Assembly (NCBI GenBank): GCA_937927775.1 | Contig: CALBEF010000030.1 | Coordinates: 1 to 64,000 of the forward strand | Length of the DNA: 64,000 nucleotides | Source: an uncultured Anaerolineae bacterium | GTDB lineage: Bacteria; Chloroflexota; Anaerolineae; J036; Brachytrichaceae | Direction: 5' to 3' | Shown here: one piece after another, positions 1 to 8,123 of the stretch | Numbering within the stretch: position 1 is the first letter of the stretch | How the letters are laid out: each line of letters begins with the position of its first letter | Translations under genes and position numbers: made by a program | Notes under the pieces: generated by a model | The model's input: only the letters and a program-made list of their open reading frames with translations | The model's database searches: none | Told to the model about the DNA's origin: nothing

Positions 1-128
1 AATTCGGCCTCGGCGCGGAAGTCGCCATCAGCACGCAACGCATTCACGCCAGGGGGCCGATGGGACTGCGCGAACTGACCAGCTACAAGTGGGTCGTCGA
101 GGGCAACGGGCATACCCGGCCTGGGTGA
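1..128 (+). CDS. proA: Gamma-glutamyl phosphate reductase, C-terminal fragment (cut by window edge)
   Basis: Only the last ~41 codons are present; frame 3 is open from the window start to TGA at 126-128. The peptide reads [19 protein letters not shown] and continues with [10 protein letters not shown], which matches the conserved C-terminus of ProA, the NADPH-dependent enzyme that reduces gamma-glutamyl phosphate to glutamate semialdehyde in proline synthesis. The fragment is absent from the ORF track because it has no start codon in the window. The catalytic Cys lies outside the window, so activity cannot be judged. Confidence 0.85.
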   Translation, partial: FGLGAEVAISTQRIHARGPMGLRELTSYKWVVEGNGHTRPG

Positions 129-206
129 GGTGGGGAGAGCGGGAGCCGAGGAGCGGAGGAGAAAGGGTGATCAGGAGAGTGCGCGTGATTCGTCAGGCCG
201 ATCCAT

Positions 207-255
207 AATACGCAACACGCAATACGCAATACGCAACACGCAACACGCAATACGC
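207..255 (+). repeat. Seven tandem heptamers (AAYACGC)
   Basis: Seven perfect 7-bp units, AATACGC or AACACGC, run without interruption, followed by one degenerate unit (ACTTCGC). The array ends about 25 nt before the crtI start and lies just upstream of its AGGAG ribosome binding site. The same unit occurs upstream of the TlpA-like gene (39974-40001), and a related array lies upstream of mtlD (63909-63983). Confidence 0.9.
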
Positions 256-280
256 ACTTCGCACCACAGGAGACTTCGCC

Positions 281-1774
281 ATGACATCAGTTGTTGTAAT
301 CGGCGCCGGCATCGGCGGCATTGCTGTTGCTGCGCGCCTGGCCCGGCGCGGCTTTCGCGTCACCGTGCTCGAAAAGAACAGCGCGCCCGGCGGGCGCACG
401 GCCCGCCTCGAACGCAACGGCTTCAAGTTCGACATGGGGCCGTCGCTGTTCCTCATGCCCGACGTGTTTCGCCAGACCTACGCCGACCTCGGCGAGCGCA
501 TGGAAGATCACCTCGATCTCATCCGGCTCGACCCGACCTACCGCGTGCACTTTCACGACGGCTCGTGGATCGATCTGACCGGCGACCTGGTGCGCATGCG
601 CGAGCAACTCAACGCCATCGAACCCGGCTCGTTCGACGCCTACCTGCGTTTTGTGGATGACGGCTACGGCCACTACTGGAAGTCGATCCGCTACTTTGTG
701 GACAAGAACTTCTACAACCTGGCGCAATACCTGGCGCCGGCCAACCTGCCGCTGTTGTTCGAGTTGAAGGCGCTGCAAAAGCACTATCCGCACGTCAGCC
801 GCTTTTTTAAGGATCAACGCCTGCGCGCGGCGTTCTCGTTTCAGAACGTGTATCTGGGCACCAGCCCCTGGGAGGCGATGGCGACCTACACGCTGCTGCA
901 ATACACCGAGCTGGGCGAAGGCGTGTGGTTTCCGCGCGGCGGTCTGTATCGCGTGATCGAGAGCCTGGTTGCCATCGCTGAGCAGCGCGGCGTGACGTTC
1001 CGCTACAACGCGCCGGTGGCGCGGATCGATGTGGATGACGCCGGCCGGCGCGCAACCGGCGTCACGCTGGCCGGCGGCGAACACATTCCGGCCGACATTG
1101 TCATCGCCAACGCCGATCTGCCCTACGTGTACGACGCGCTGCTGCCGGCCAGCCCCAAAGCCGAACGCCTGAAGCGCATGAAGTACACCTCGTCGGCCAT
1201 CATGTTTTACTGGGGACTGAAGGGAGAACGGACGCCGCAACTGCTGCACCACAACGTCTTCCTGGCCGACCACGACTACAAGCGCAGCTTCGACCGCATC
1301 TTCCAGGATTTGACGCTGCCCGACGAGCCTTCGTTCTACGTATGCGCGCCGGCCGGCACAGACCCGTCGTTCGCGCCGGCCGGCCACGACAACCTGATGG
1401 CGCTCGTGCCGGTGGGCTATCTGAACGCAGATCACCCGCAGGACTGGGAAGCTCTGACCTGCAAAGCCCGCGAAGCCGTGCTGGAGCGGCTGGCGCGCAT
1501 CGGCCTGTCTGATCTGCGCGAGCGGATTGTGTTCGAACGAACACTGACCCCTTTGAATTACCGCAATGACTTAAATCTGGCCAAAGGCGCTGCGTTTGGC
1601 CTGAGCCACGGCTTTTTACAGGTCGGTTACCTGCGCCCGCACAACCGGCACGCCCGCTATGGCAACCTGTACTTCGCCGGGGCCAGCACGCACCCCGGCA
1701 CCGGCCTGCCGATCGTGTTGATCTCGGCCAAACTGGCCGAAGCGCGCATTCTGAAGGAGCAGCCGGAAAATTAA
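281..1774 (+). CDS. crtI: Phytoene desaturase/CrtI-family FAD oxidoreductase
   Basis: The 497-residue protein opens with the dinucleotide-binding motif VVVIGAGIGGIAVAARLARR and the flavin-associated LEKNSAPGGRT segment typical of CrtI-type carotenoid desaturases and isomerases. The C-terminal FAD segment YFAGASTHPGTGLPIVLISA is also typical. These enzymes introduce double bonds into phytoene or modify related carotenoids at the membrane. The start is ATG 281, with an ACAGGAGA ribosome binding site 8-10 nt upstream. No other carotenoid gene (crtB, crtE) is in the window, so the exact substrate (phytoene, zeta-carotene or an apocarotenoid) is open. A strong hairpin follows the stop codon. Confidence 0.85.
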   Translation: MTSVVVIGAGIGGIAVAARLARRGFRVTVLEKNSAPGGRTARLERNGFKFDMGPSLFLMPDVFRQTYADLGERMEDHLDLIRLDPTYRVHFHDGSWIDLTGDLVRMREQLNAIEPGSFDAYLRFVDDGYGHYWKSIRYFVDKNFYNLAQYLAPANLPLLFELKALQKHYPHVSRFFKDQRLRAAFSFQNVYLGTSPWEAMATYTLLQYTELGEGVWFPRGGLYRVIESLVAIAEQRGVTFRYNAPVARIDVDDAGRRATGVTLAGGEHIPADIVIANADLPYVYDALLPASPKAERLKRMKYTSSAIMFYWGLKGERTPQLLHHNVFLADHDYKRSFDRIFQDLTLPDEPSFYVCAPAGTDPSFAPAGHDNLMALVPVGYLNADHPQDWEALTCKAREAVLERLARIGLSDLRERIVFERTLTPLNYRNDLNLAKGAAFGLSHGFLQVGYLRPHNRHARYGNLYFAGASTHPGTGLPIVLISAKLAEARILKEQPEN

Positions 1775-1805
1775 CTGGCAGTATTCGGAGCGATACGGTA
1801 TCACC

Positions 1806-1870
1806 CCGGCCGGCTGTTTGCCCTGCGTTGCGTGTGGTTTCCAACTGCCGCGCAACGCAGGCAAGGCCGG
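1806..1870 (+). terminator. Long hairpin between crtI and trpB2
   Basis: CCGGCC (1806-1811) pairs with GGCCGG (1865-1870). Inside it, TTGCCCTGCGTTGCG pairs with CGCAACGCAGGCAA, with one bulged C and an 18-nt loop. There is no T-tract. It probably ends or attenuates crtI transcripts. The -10-like TAGAAT at 1904-1909, which could serve trpB2, lies downstream of it. Confidence 0.55.
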
Positions 1871-1956
1871 AAAATCGCAGCCGCGTCCCGCCTCAAACCC
1901 GGTTAGAATGAGCGGCCATACCCACGGAGGAGCGTATAGCAAAAGGAGCATCTGAC

Positions 1957-3321
1957 ATGTCCGACCAGACCAAGTTCACATTGAGCGAGAACGATATCCC
2001 CAAAGCCTGGTACAACATTCAAGCCGACCTGCCGTTTGACCTGCCGCCCGTGTTGCACCCAGGCACAAAACAGCCGGTCGGACCGGATGATCTGGCGCCG
2101 CTGTTCCCGATGGAGCTGATCAAGCAGGAGGTCAGCAAAGAGCGATGGATCGAAATCCCTGACCCCGTGCGCGAGGTGTACAAGCTGTGGCGTCCTACGC
2201 CGCTCTATCGCGCGCGCCGGCTCGAACAGGCGCTGCAAACGCCGGCTAAAATCTTTTACAAATACGAAGGCGTCAGCCCGGCCGGCAGCCACAAGCCCAA
2301 CACGGCTGTGGCGCAGGCGTTCTACAACAAAGAAGCCGGCACAAAGCGCATTGCCACCGAGACCGGCGCCGGGCAGTGGGGCAGCGCGCTGTCCCTCGCC
2401 TGTAAGATGTTCGGTATCGAGTGCAAGGTCTACATGGTGCGCGTGTCCTACGACCAGAAGCCCTATCGCCGCCACCTGATGGAGACGTGGGGCGCCACCG
2501 TCGTGCCCAGCCCCAGCCCCGATACCAACACCGGCCGCGCCATGCTGGCTCAGGATCCCGACTGCTCCGGCAGCCTGGGCCTGGCGATCAGCGAGGCAGT
2601 CGAGGACGCGGTCACAAACAAAATCCCAACCAAATATGCGCTCGGTTCAGTGCTCAATCACGTGTTGTTGCACCAGACCGTGATCGGCCTGGAGACCCAG
2701 CGGCAGTTGGAAATGGCCGGCGTCGAGCCGGATGTGCTGGTGGGCTGCATCGGCGGCGGCAGCAACTTCGCCGGCTTTGCGTTTCCCTTCCTGCCTCCCA
2801 GGCTCAAGGACAAGAACCACAAGCTGCGCGTCGTAGCCATCGAGCCAGCGGCTGCGCCCAGCCTGACGCGCGGCGTGTACGCCTATGACTTCGGCGACAC
2901 GTCGATGATGACGCCGCTGGTCAAGATGTACACCCTGGGCCACGGCTTCATGCCGGCCCCGATTCACGCCGGCGGGTTGCGCTATCACGGCATGGCTTCC
3001 GAGATCTGCGAGTTGTATCGCAATGGTTACATCGAGGCTCGCGCCGTCAACCAGCTTGCCACGTTCGAGGCCGGCGTGTTGTTTGCCCAGACCGAGGCGA
3101 TCCTGCCCGCGCCAGAGGCCGCGCACGCCATCCGGGGCGCCATCGACGAGGCGATCAAGTGCCGCGAGGAAGGCGTCAGCCGCACGATTGTGTTCAACCT
3201 GTGCGGCCACGGCCACTTCGACTTGTCCGCTTACGAGCGCTACCTCAGCGGCAAGATGACGGATTACGAGTTGCCGGAAGAAGAGATCAGGAAGGCTCAG
3301 GAAGCGTTGCCCGTGGTGTGA
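1957..3321 (+). CDS. trpB: Tryptophan synthase beta chain, TrpB2 type
   Basis: The 454-residue protein has the PLP-lysine region [20 protein letters not shown] and the phosphate-binding [14 protein letters not shown] loop, as well as the long N-terminal extension of the TrpB2 subfamily. The reaction condenses indole with serine to give tryptophan. TrpB2 proteins often act without a tight TrpA partner, and no trpA is nearby. ATG 1957 is preceded by AAAAGGAG at ~10 nt, and a TAGAAT -10-like box lies at 1904-1909. The gene converges on the P-type ATPase gene, with a GC hairpin between them. Confidence 0.9.
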   Translation: MSDQTKFTLSENDIPKAWYNIQADLPFDLPPVLHPGTKQPVGPDDLAPLFPMELIKQEVSKERWIEIPDPVREVYKLWRPTPLYRARRLEQALQTPAKIFYKYEGVSPAGSHKPNTAVAQAFYNKEAGTKRIATETGAGQWGSALSLACKMFGIECKVYMVRVSYDQKPYRRHLMETWGATVVPSPSPDTNTGRAMLAQDPDCSGSLGLAISEAVEDAVTNKIPTKYALGSVLNHVLLHQTVIGLETQRQLEMAGVEPDVLVGCIGGGSNFAGFAFPFLPPRLKDKNHKLRVVAIEPAAAPSLTRGVYAYDFGDTSMMTPLVKMYTLGHGFMPAPIHAGGLRYHGMASEICELYRNGYIEARAVNQLATFEAGVLFAQTEAILPAPEAAHAIRGAIDEAIKCREEGVSRTIVFNLCGHGHFDLSAYERYLSGKMTDYELPEEEIRKAQEALPVV

Positions 3322-3378
3322 TCGACTCGCGCTGCTGCGCGCGCTGCTGCGCGCGCTGCTTCGCTGCCAACATCGAAT

Positions 3379-3410
3379 CCCGGCCCGTCATGCCTGCATG
3401 GCGGGCCGGG
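3379..3410. terminator. GC hairpin between converging trpB2 and the P1B ATPase
   Basis: CCCGGCCCG (3379-3387) pairs perfectly with CGGGCCGGG (3402-3410), and the interior CATGC/GCATG can extend the stem. The left arm directly adjoins the ATPase stop codon (3388-3390, minus) and the rest overlaps its last codons. A CGCGCTGCTG-type tandem motif lies between trpB2 and the hairpin. It is likely a bidirectional terminator for the two converging genes. Confidence 0.55.
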
Positions 3411-5688
3411 TCTGTTGAGGAGACTGGATCGGGAAGGCCAGCAACCGCAGCCCGTTCAGCGTGACTAATAGCGACACCCCCATATCGGCCAGCACAGCCA
3501 TCCACAGCGTGCCCAGGCCCAGCAACACCACCACAAAGAAGGCCAGTTTGACGCCGATGCTCAGGCCGATGTTGGCGCGGATCGTGCGCATGGCCGCCCG
3601 GCTCAGCCGCAGGGCAAAGGGCAGCTTGCTCAGGTCGTCAGCCATCAGCGCGACATCCGCCGTTTCAATGGCCTGCGCCGTGCCGCTGCCGCCCATGGCG
3701 ATGCCCACATCGGCGGCGGCCAGCGCCGGCGCGTCATTGATGCCATCGCCCACCATGGCTACCGGCCCGAACTGCCGGCGCAGCGCGCGCACCGCCTCAA
3801 CTTTGTCCTCGGGCAGCAGGTTGGCGCGCACCTCTGTTACGCCGACCTCTTTGCCGATGCGTTGCGCGGTGCCGACAGTGTCACCGGTCAGCATGACCAG
3901 CGCAGCAATGCCGTCCCGTTTCAACTCGGCCAGCGCCTGTTGGCTGCTCGAACGCGCCGCGTCTGCTACCGCAATGTAGCCCAGGTATTGCCCATCCGCG
4001 CCGATCATCAGCGGCGTGTGCCCGGCGCGAGCGGCATCCTGCGCTTCCTCGCAGTGCGGCGCGTGCGGGATGGCATTCTCGAAGAATGCGTGACTGCCGA
4101 TGACGACCTCGCGTCCGTTGACCGAGCCGGTGATGCCGCGCCCGGCCACGGCGGTGACGCTTTGCGCAGCCGGATATTTATCGCCCAGCCCGCTCTGGTC
4201 TGCCAAGTTCACCACCGCGCGCGCCAGCGGGTGTTCGCTGCGCCGCTCGATGGCTGTTGCCAGCGCCAGCAGATCGTCGCAGTGTTCGCAGGGCGCGTTG
4301 CCGTCTGTGACGCAGCGCGCCGAGCGCACGCGCACCACAGCCGGCTGGCCGGCGGTGAGCGTGCCTGTCTTGTCGAAGGCGATGGCGCGCACGCGGCTCA
4401 GCGTCTCCACATGCGCGCCGCCCTTGAACAGCACGCCGTTGCGCGCGGCGGCGGCGATCGCGCTGACCAGGCTGACCGGCGTGCTGATGACCAGCGCGCA
4501 GGGGCAGGCCACCACCAATAATTCGAGCGCGCGATACAGCCAGCCCTGTGTGTGCGGATCGGGGTTGAGCAACGGCGCGCCGAACAGCGCCGGCGGGACA
4601 ATGGCCACGAGCGCGGCAATCACCACCATTGCCGGCGTGTACACCTTCGCAAAACGATCCACGAAGCGTTGCGCCGGCGCGCGCTGCTCCTGCGCCGCTT
4701 CCACCATGCGGATGACGCGGCTGATCGTGTTGTCGGCGGCCAGCCGGCCGATCTCGACGCTCAGCGCCCCCGCCCCGTTGATGCTGCCGGCGAACACCGT
4801 GTCGCCGACAGTCTTCTCGACCGGCGCGCTCTCGCCGGTGATAGGCGCCTGATTCACCGTTGACGCGCCGCTGATGACGCGCCCGTCCATGGCGATGCGC
4901 TCACCCGGTTTCACAATCAGCGTCTCGCCGATGCGCAACTCGTGAACAGACACGCGCTGCTCCTCCAGCCCGCAAAAGGGACACGGCCCGCCGGTGTAGC
5001 CGTCCTGGCCCAGGTGCAGCCGGCAGTCGATGCACGGCCGCAGGACAGTCGCTTCGTTGGGGGCGACGGCCATCAGGCTGTGAATGGCGTTGCGGGCATG
5101 TTGCATGGTGTAGCCTTCCAGGGCCTCGCCGACGGCAAACAACACCATGACCAGACCGGCCTCGGTGTAAGCGCCGATGATGACCGCGCCGACTGCGGCG
5201 ATCGACATCAGCGCGTTGATGCCGATCTCGCGGTTGACCACCAGCGCGCGCCAGGCGCTGCGGAACACAGGCCAGCCGGCCACAGCCAGGGCCGCAATCG
5301 ACAGGCCGTTGACCAGCGCATCTGGCAGGGGCGATGCGACGCCGGCAAGCGGCAGCAATTCGTGAAAGAGCAGGCCGGGCAGAATCAGCAGGCCGCCCAG
5401 CGCCGCCAGCGCCGTGTCGCGCCGCGCGAGCATGAAGCGCAGGAAAGACGCTTTCCGGGTTTGGTTGTTCGTTGTCCGTTGCCTGTCTTCTGTCGCCACG
5501 TCATAGCCCAGTTCGCGCACGCGGGTGATGACTTGCTCGCGCGTAACGTTCCCCCGCACGCGCAGTTTGGCCGTCTCATAGCTCAGGCTGCACGATTGCA
5601 CGCCGTCGAGCCTGGCTATGCCGCGCTCGATGCCGCGCGCGCACTCGGCGCAGTCCATGCCGGTGATCTCGAGGATGTTTTCGGTCAT
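3388..5688 (-). CDS. Heavy-metal translocating P1B-type ATPase with a zinc-ribbon insertion
   Basis: The 766-residue metal export pump has an N-terminal HMA domain (GMDCAEC, residues 10-16), an actuator domain with TGES (~284-287), the CPC transport motif in VVACPCALV (~392-400), the phosphorylation site DKTGTLT (~439-445) and a GDGINDAPAL hinge. The CPC motif fits Zn/Cd/Co or Cu export. An extra cysteine module, PCIDC followed by PCPFCG (~residues 218-240), sits inside the actuator domain where most relatives have a short loop. The gene is last in an apparent arsR-GDCCVxC-ATPase operon (7-nt gap). Substrate cannot be fixed from sequence alone. Confidence 0.92.
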   Translation of the reverse strand: MTENILEITGMDCAECARGIERGIARLDGVQSCSLSYETAKLRVRGNVTREQVITRVRELGYDVATEDRQRTTNNQTRKASFLRFMLARRDTALAALGGLLILPGLLFHELLPLAGVASPLPDALVNGLSIAALAVAGWPVFRSAWRALVVNREIGINALMSIAAVGAVIIGAYTEAGLVMVLFAVGEALEGYTMQHARNAIHSLMAVAPNEATVLRPCIDCRLHLGQDGYTGGPCPFCGLEEQRVSVHELRIGETLIVKPGERIAMDGRVISGASTVNQAPITGESAPVEKTVGDTVFAGSINGAGALSVEIGRLAADNTISRVIRMVEAAQEQRAPAQRFVDRFAKVYTPAMVVIAALVAIVPPALFGAPLLNPDPHTQGWLYRALELLVVACPCALVISTPVSLVSAIAAAARNGVLFKGGAHVETLSRVRAIAFDKTGTLTAGQPAVVRVRSARCVTDGNAPCEHCDDLLALATAIERRSEHPLARAVVNLADQSGLGDKYPAAQSVTAVAGRGITGSVNGREVVIGSHAFFENAIPHAPHCEEAQDAARAGHTPLMIGADGQYLGYIAVADAARSSSQQALAELKRDGIAALVMLTGDTVGTAQRIGKEVGVTEVRANLLPEDKVEAVRALRRQFGPVAMVGDGINDAPALAAADVGIAMGGSGTAQAIETADVALMADDLSKLPFALRLSRAAMRTIRANIGLSIGVKLAFFVVVLLGLGTLWMAVLADMGVSLLVTLNGLRLLAFPIQSPQQTRPAMQA

Positions 5689-5695
5689 GGCGCGC

Positions 5696-5911
5696 CTACT
5701 CGTTCGCCGCGCTCAGGGACGCGCGCTGTTTGTCGGGGCAGGGCGCGCTGCCATACGAGCAGAACACGCAGCAGTCGCCCGGCTTTGGCTTGAGGATGTT
5801 TTCACACGCCGGGCAGCGATAAAAGCGCTGACAGGCGTCATCGGGCATGGTTTCCTCGGCGGCGTGGCCGCACAGCGGACAGGTGATGGTGGATGAATAC
5901 GTGATGTTCAT
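5696..5911 (-). CDS. GDCCVxC-domain small cysteine-rich protein
   Basis: The 71-residue protein contains two zinc-ribbon-like pairs (CPLC, CPAC) followed by GDCCVFCSYGSAPCP. That signature defines the GDCCVxC (seleno)protein family, in which some members carry selenocysteine; here every position is cysteine. The family is commonly seen beside metal or metalloid resistance genes, and its biochemical role is not established. It lies between the ArsR-type regulator and the P1B ATPase with very short gaps, so co-expression and a role in metal binding or delivery are inferred. Confidence 0.8.
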   Translation of the reverse strand: MNITYSSTITCPLCGHAAEETMPDDACQRFYRCPACENILKPKPGDCCVFCSYGSAPCPDKQRASLSAANE

Positions 5912-5938
5912 GATGAACTCCAGATGCGCGCGGGCCTG

Positions 5939-6259
5939 TCAGCGATGGCGCACATGCTCCAGGCCGCGCTGAAACAGCTCCATGACATGTTCATCGTCGA
6001 GGGCGTAGAACACTTCGCGGCCGGCTTTGCGCGCGCGCGCCAGCCGCAACTGGCGCAATTGCCGCAACTGATGCGACACGGCGGACTCGGTCATGCCGAC
6101 GCGCTGCGCCAGGTCGCCGACATTGCGCTCGCCGCTCGACAGCGCCCACAGGATGCGCACGCGCGACGGGTCGCTGAGCGCGCTGAAGAGCTGCGCCAGT
6201 TGCGACGCCGTTGCGTCGTCGAGCGCGGTTGAGGGGGCCGGCCTGCTTCGCGTTGCCAT
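5939..6259 (-). CDS. ArsR/SmtB-family metal-responsive repressor
   Basis: The 106-residue winged-helix protein has the recognition region LAQRVGMTESAVSHQLRQLR and the C-terminal wing AGREVFYALDDEHV, as in ArsR/SmtB repressors that leave DNA on binding metal. The ORF track starts it upstream, but the in-frame ATG at 6290-6292 overlaps the operator palindrome at 6278-6291, so ATG 6257-6259 (MATRSR) is the better start. The canonical CVC metal site is absent; candidate ligands are the Asp-Asp-Glu-His run near the C-terminus. It likely controls itself, the two downstream metal genes and perhaps the divergent gene at 6401. Confidence 0.85.
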   Translation of the reverse strand: MATRSRPAPSTALDDATASQLAQLFSALSDPSRVRILWALSSGERNVGDLAQRVGMTESAVSHQLRQLRQLRLARARKAGREVFYALDDEHVMELFQRGLEHVRHR

Positions 6260-6277
6260 GTGTATCGCTTGAACGTA

Positions 6278-6291
6278 TGAACAGATATTCA
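6278..6291. promoter_or_regulatory. SmtB/ArsR-type operator TGAACA-GA-TATTCA
   Basis: The sequence TGAACAGATATTCA matches the inverted-repeat core recognised by SmtB/ZiaR/CzrA-type repressors (TGAACA-N2-TATTCA, from memory). It lies 18 nt upstream of the chosen arsR start, in the divergent region between arsR and the small membrane protein gene at 6401. Confidence 0.7.
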
Positions 6292-6400
6292 TGTATTGTA
6301 GCCGGCGCGCTCCGCGTGTCAAGCCGGGCAACCTGCCGGCTTGCCCTGCATACGGCTGAGACCGACAGGCTACAATACGTTTTCTCAAAGGATCACAACC

Positions 6401-6622
6401 ATGAACTGGAAAGTTAAAGTCTTCGCCATCGGCGGCGGAATCGGGTTGATCGTCGGCCTTGCGGCAGCCCTGCTCTACGCGCGCACGGTTGAACAATCGC
6501 AGGCCGGCCGGGCCAGTGTCAAGCTGCCGGCCGTTCAGACAGGCGACCTGCTGCGCATTCTGATCAGCGTGGTGACGCTGGTGCGCACGATCGCCGGCCT
6601 GGCGGATGACAGCGAAGGTTAG
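6401..6622 (+). CDS. Small membrane protein of unknown function
   Basis: The 73-residue protein starts MNWKVKVFAIGGGIGLIVGL, giving one clear N-terminal membrane segment (~residues 8-27) and a second moderately hydrophobic stretch (~49-63). No family is recognised. ATG 6401 follows a TACAAT -10-like box (6371-6376). It sits 5 nt before the DUF456-like gene and diverges from arsR across the metal operator, so it may belong to the same response, though that is inference. Confidence 0.6.
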   Translation: MNWKVKVFAIGGGIGLIVGLAAALLYARTVEQSQAGRASVKLPAVQTGDLLRILISVVTLVRTIAGLADDSEG

Positions 6623-6627
6623 GGGGC

Positions 6628-7176
6628 TTGCTGAGCGAACCGCTTGCGTCAGGCGTCATGGCGCTGGCTTACGCGCTGATGTTGCTGGGGCTGATCGGCG
6701 CCGTGCTGCCGGTGTTGCCCGGCTCGCTGTTGATCTGGCTGGGCGCGCTGGTATGGGCGTGGGCGGATGGCTTCGCGCGCATCGGCTGGCCGACGCTGGT
6801 GGCGCTGGGGGGAATCGTGATCCTGACGTGGGTCAACGACCGGCTGCTCTCGGCGCTGGCGACGCGCAAAGCCGGCGCGTCGTGGAAAACGATCGCGGCG
6901 GCGCTGGCCGGCGGCTTTGTCGGCGGGCTGGCGCTGACCGGCGTTGCGCCGGTGGTCGGCACACTGGCCGGCGCGGCGCTGGGCGCGTTCATCGGCATTG
7001 TGCTTGCGGAGCTGGCGCAGCAGCGCCCGTGGCAGCAGGCGCTGCGTTTTGGGACAGGCTACTGCCTGGGCGCGCTGGCCGCCGCATTCCTGAACCTCAT
7101 CCTGTGCCTGCTCATGCTGGCGATCTTTATCTGGCAGGCGTTCATCGCGCCGGGCGCGGCGGCGTCGCCGGCTTAG
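6628..7176 (+). CDS. DUF456-like small integral membrane protein
   Basis: The protein is 172-182 residues with about four hydrophobic segments and a glycine-rich repeated pattern (AAALAGGFVGGLALTG, LAGAALGAFIGIVLAEL) typical of the DUF456 family of glycine-zipper membrane proteins. The function is unknown. Two starts are possible: TTG 6628, with AGGGGG too close to be ideal, or ATG 6658 (MALAYALM). The stop overlaps the convergent pheA stop (TTAG, 7173-7176), so there is no intergenic space. Confidence 0.65.
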   Translation: MLSEPLASGVMALAYALMLLGLIGAVLPVLPGSLLIWLGALVWAWADGFARIGWPTLVALGGIVILTWVNDRLLSALATRKAGASWKTIAAALAGGFVGGLALTGVAPVVGTLAGAALGAFIGIVLAELAQQRPWQQALRFGTGYCLGALAAAFLNLILCLLMLAIFIWQAFIAPGAAASPA

Positions 7177-8009
7177 GCCGGCATGTTGGCGCGCGGATAA
7201 CTGCCCAGCACGCGCACAAACGTCGAGAACTCGCGCAGTTGCGCCAGCGCATGGGCGCACTTTTCATCGGACTGGCTGCCGATGAAATCCAGATAGAACA
7301 GGTATTCCCAGGGCGACCCCTGCAACGGGCGCGACTCGATCTTCGACAGGTCGATGTCGCGCAGCGCAAACGCAGCCAGCGCCTTGTACAAAGCGCCCGG
7401 CGTGTTGCGTGTGGCGAACACGATGGACGTTTTGCACGCGATGGCAGAGGGCGGGCTGGCCGGCTCGCGGCTCAACACCACAAAGCGCGTGAAATTGGTC
7501 GGATCGTCTTCAATGCCCTCGCGCAGGATGGGCAACTGGTAAAGCTCGGCGGCGCGCTTGCTGGCGATGGCAGCGGTGTCTTTGCGTTGTTCCTCGGCCA
7601 GCATCTTCACCGCGCCGGCGGTGTCATAGACCTGCGCGCGCTCTACGCCGGGCAGCAGCCGGCTGAGCGTCTGCTCGCATTGATCCAGCGCCTGCCAGTG
7701 CGAATAGACACGCCGAATGTCCGATAGCTCTGCGCCGGGCAGGGCGATCAGGTTGTGGCGCACGCGCACGATCGCCTCGCCGACGATGTGCAGCGTGTGG
7801 CGCATCAGCAGGTCATAGTTGCGATGCACGCTGCCGGCCAGCGAGTTCTCGACCGGCACAATGCCGAACTCGACTGCGCCGGCTGCGGTGTCGTCAAACA
7901 CGGCGTCGAAGGTGGGGCGCGGGACAGGTTGCGCCTGCGCGCCGAAGAAATCGAAAGCGGCCTGTTCGCTGTAGGCGCCGGGTTCACCCTGGAATGCAAT
8001 GGTTGGCAT
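7173..8009 (-). CDS. pheA: Prephenate dehydratase with ACT domain
   Basis: The 278-residue protein begins with IAFQGEPGAYSEQAAFDFF and has the periplasmic-binding-protein-like catalytic fold with FGIVPVENSLAGSV. The catalytic TRF motif is visible in NFTRFVVL. A C-terminal ACT domain (TPGALYKALAAFALRDIDLS, IESRPL) provides phenylalanine feedback control. The enzyme converts prephenate to phenylpyruvate in phenylalanine synthesis. It is monofunctional, with no chorismate mutase domain. Confidence 0.95.
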   Translation of the reverse strand: MPTIAFQGEPGAYSEQAAFDFFGAQAQPVPRPTFDAVFDDTAAGAVEFGIVPVENSLAGSVHRNYDLLMRHTLHIVGEAIVRVRHNLIALPGAELSDIRRVYSHWQALDQCEQTLSRLLPGVERAQVYDTAGAVKMLAEEQRKDTAAIASKRAAELYQLPILREGIEDDPTNFTRFVVLSREPASPPSAIACKTSIVFATRNTPGALYKALAAFALRDIDLSKIESRPLQGSPWEYLFYLDFIGSQSDEKCAHALAQLREFSTFVRVLGSYPRANMPA

Positions 8010-8123
8010 GGCACGGGTTATATCACGGGTTGTTTGCGCGGCACATGCCGCGCGGATGACGGCTTCACACCGGCTTCAGGCGCGCTTCAGCGCGCTCTCA
8101 GCGCGTCGGCGTACCTTGAACCC

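Noticed and set aside
287-1435. 382-residue minus-strand ORF over crtI
   Set aside because: It is the shadow of a strongly supported CrtI gene in a GC-rich genome; the product is low-complexity and resembles no family.
1775-1956. Possible T-box or trp leader upstream of trpB2
   Set aside because: A strong hairpin is present, but no T-box sequence, no Trp-rich leader peptide and no terminator/antiterminator pair was found; the likely promoter box lies downstream of the hairpin.
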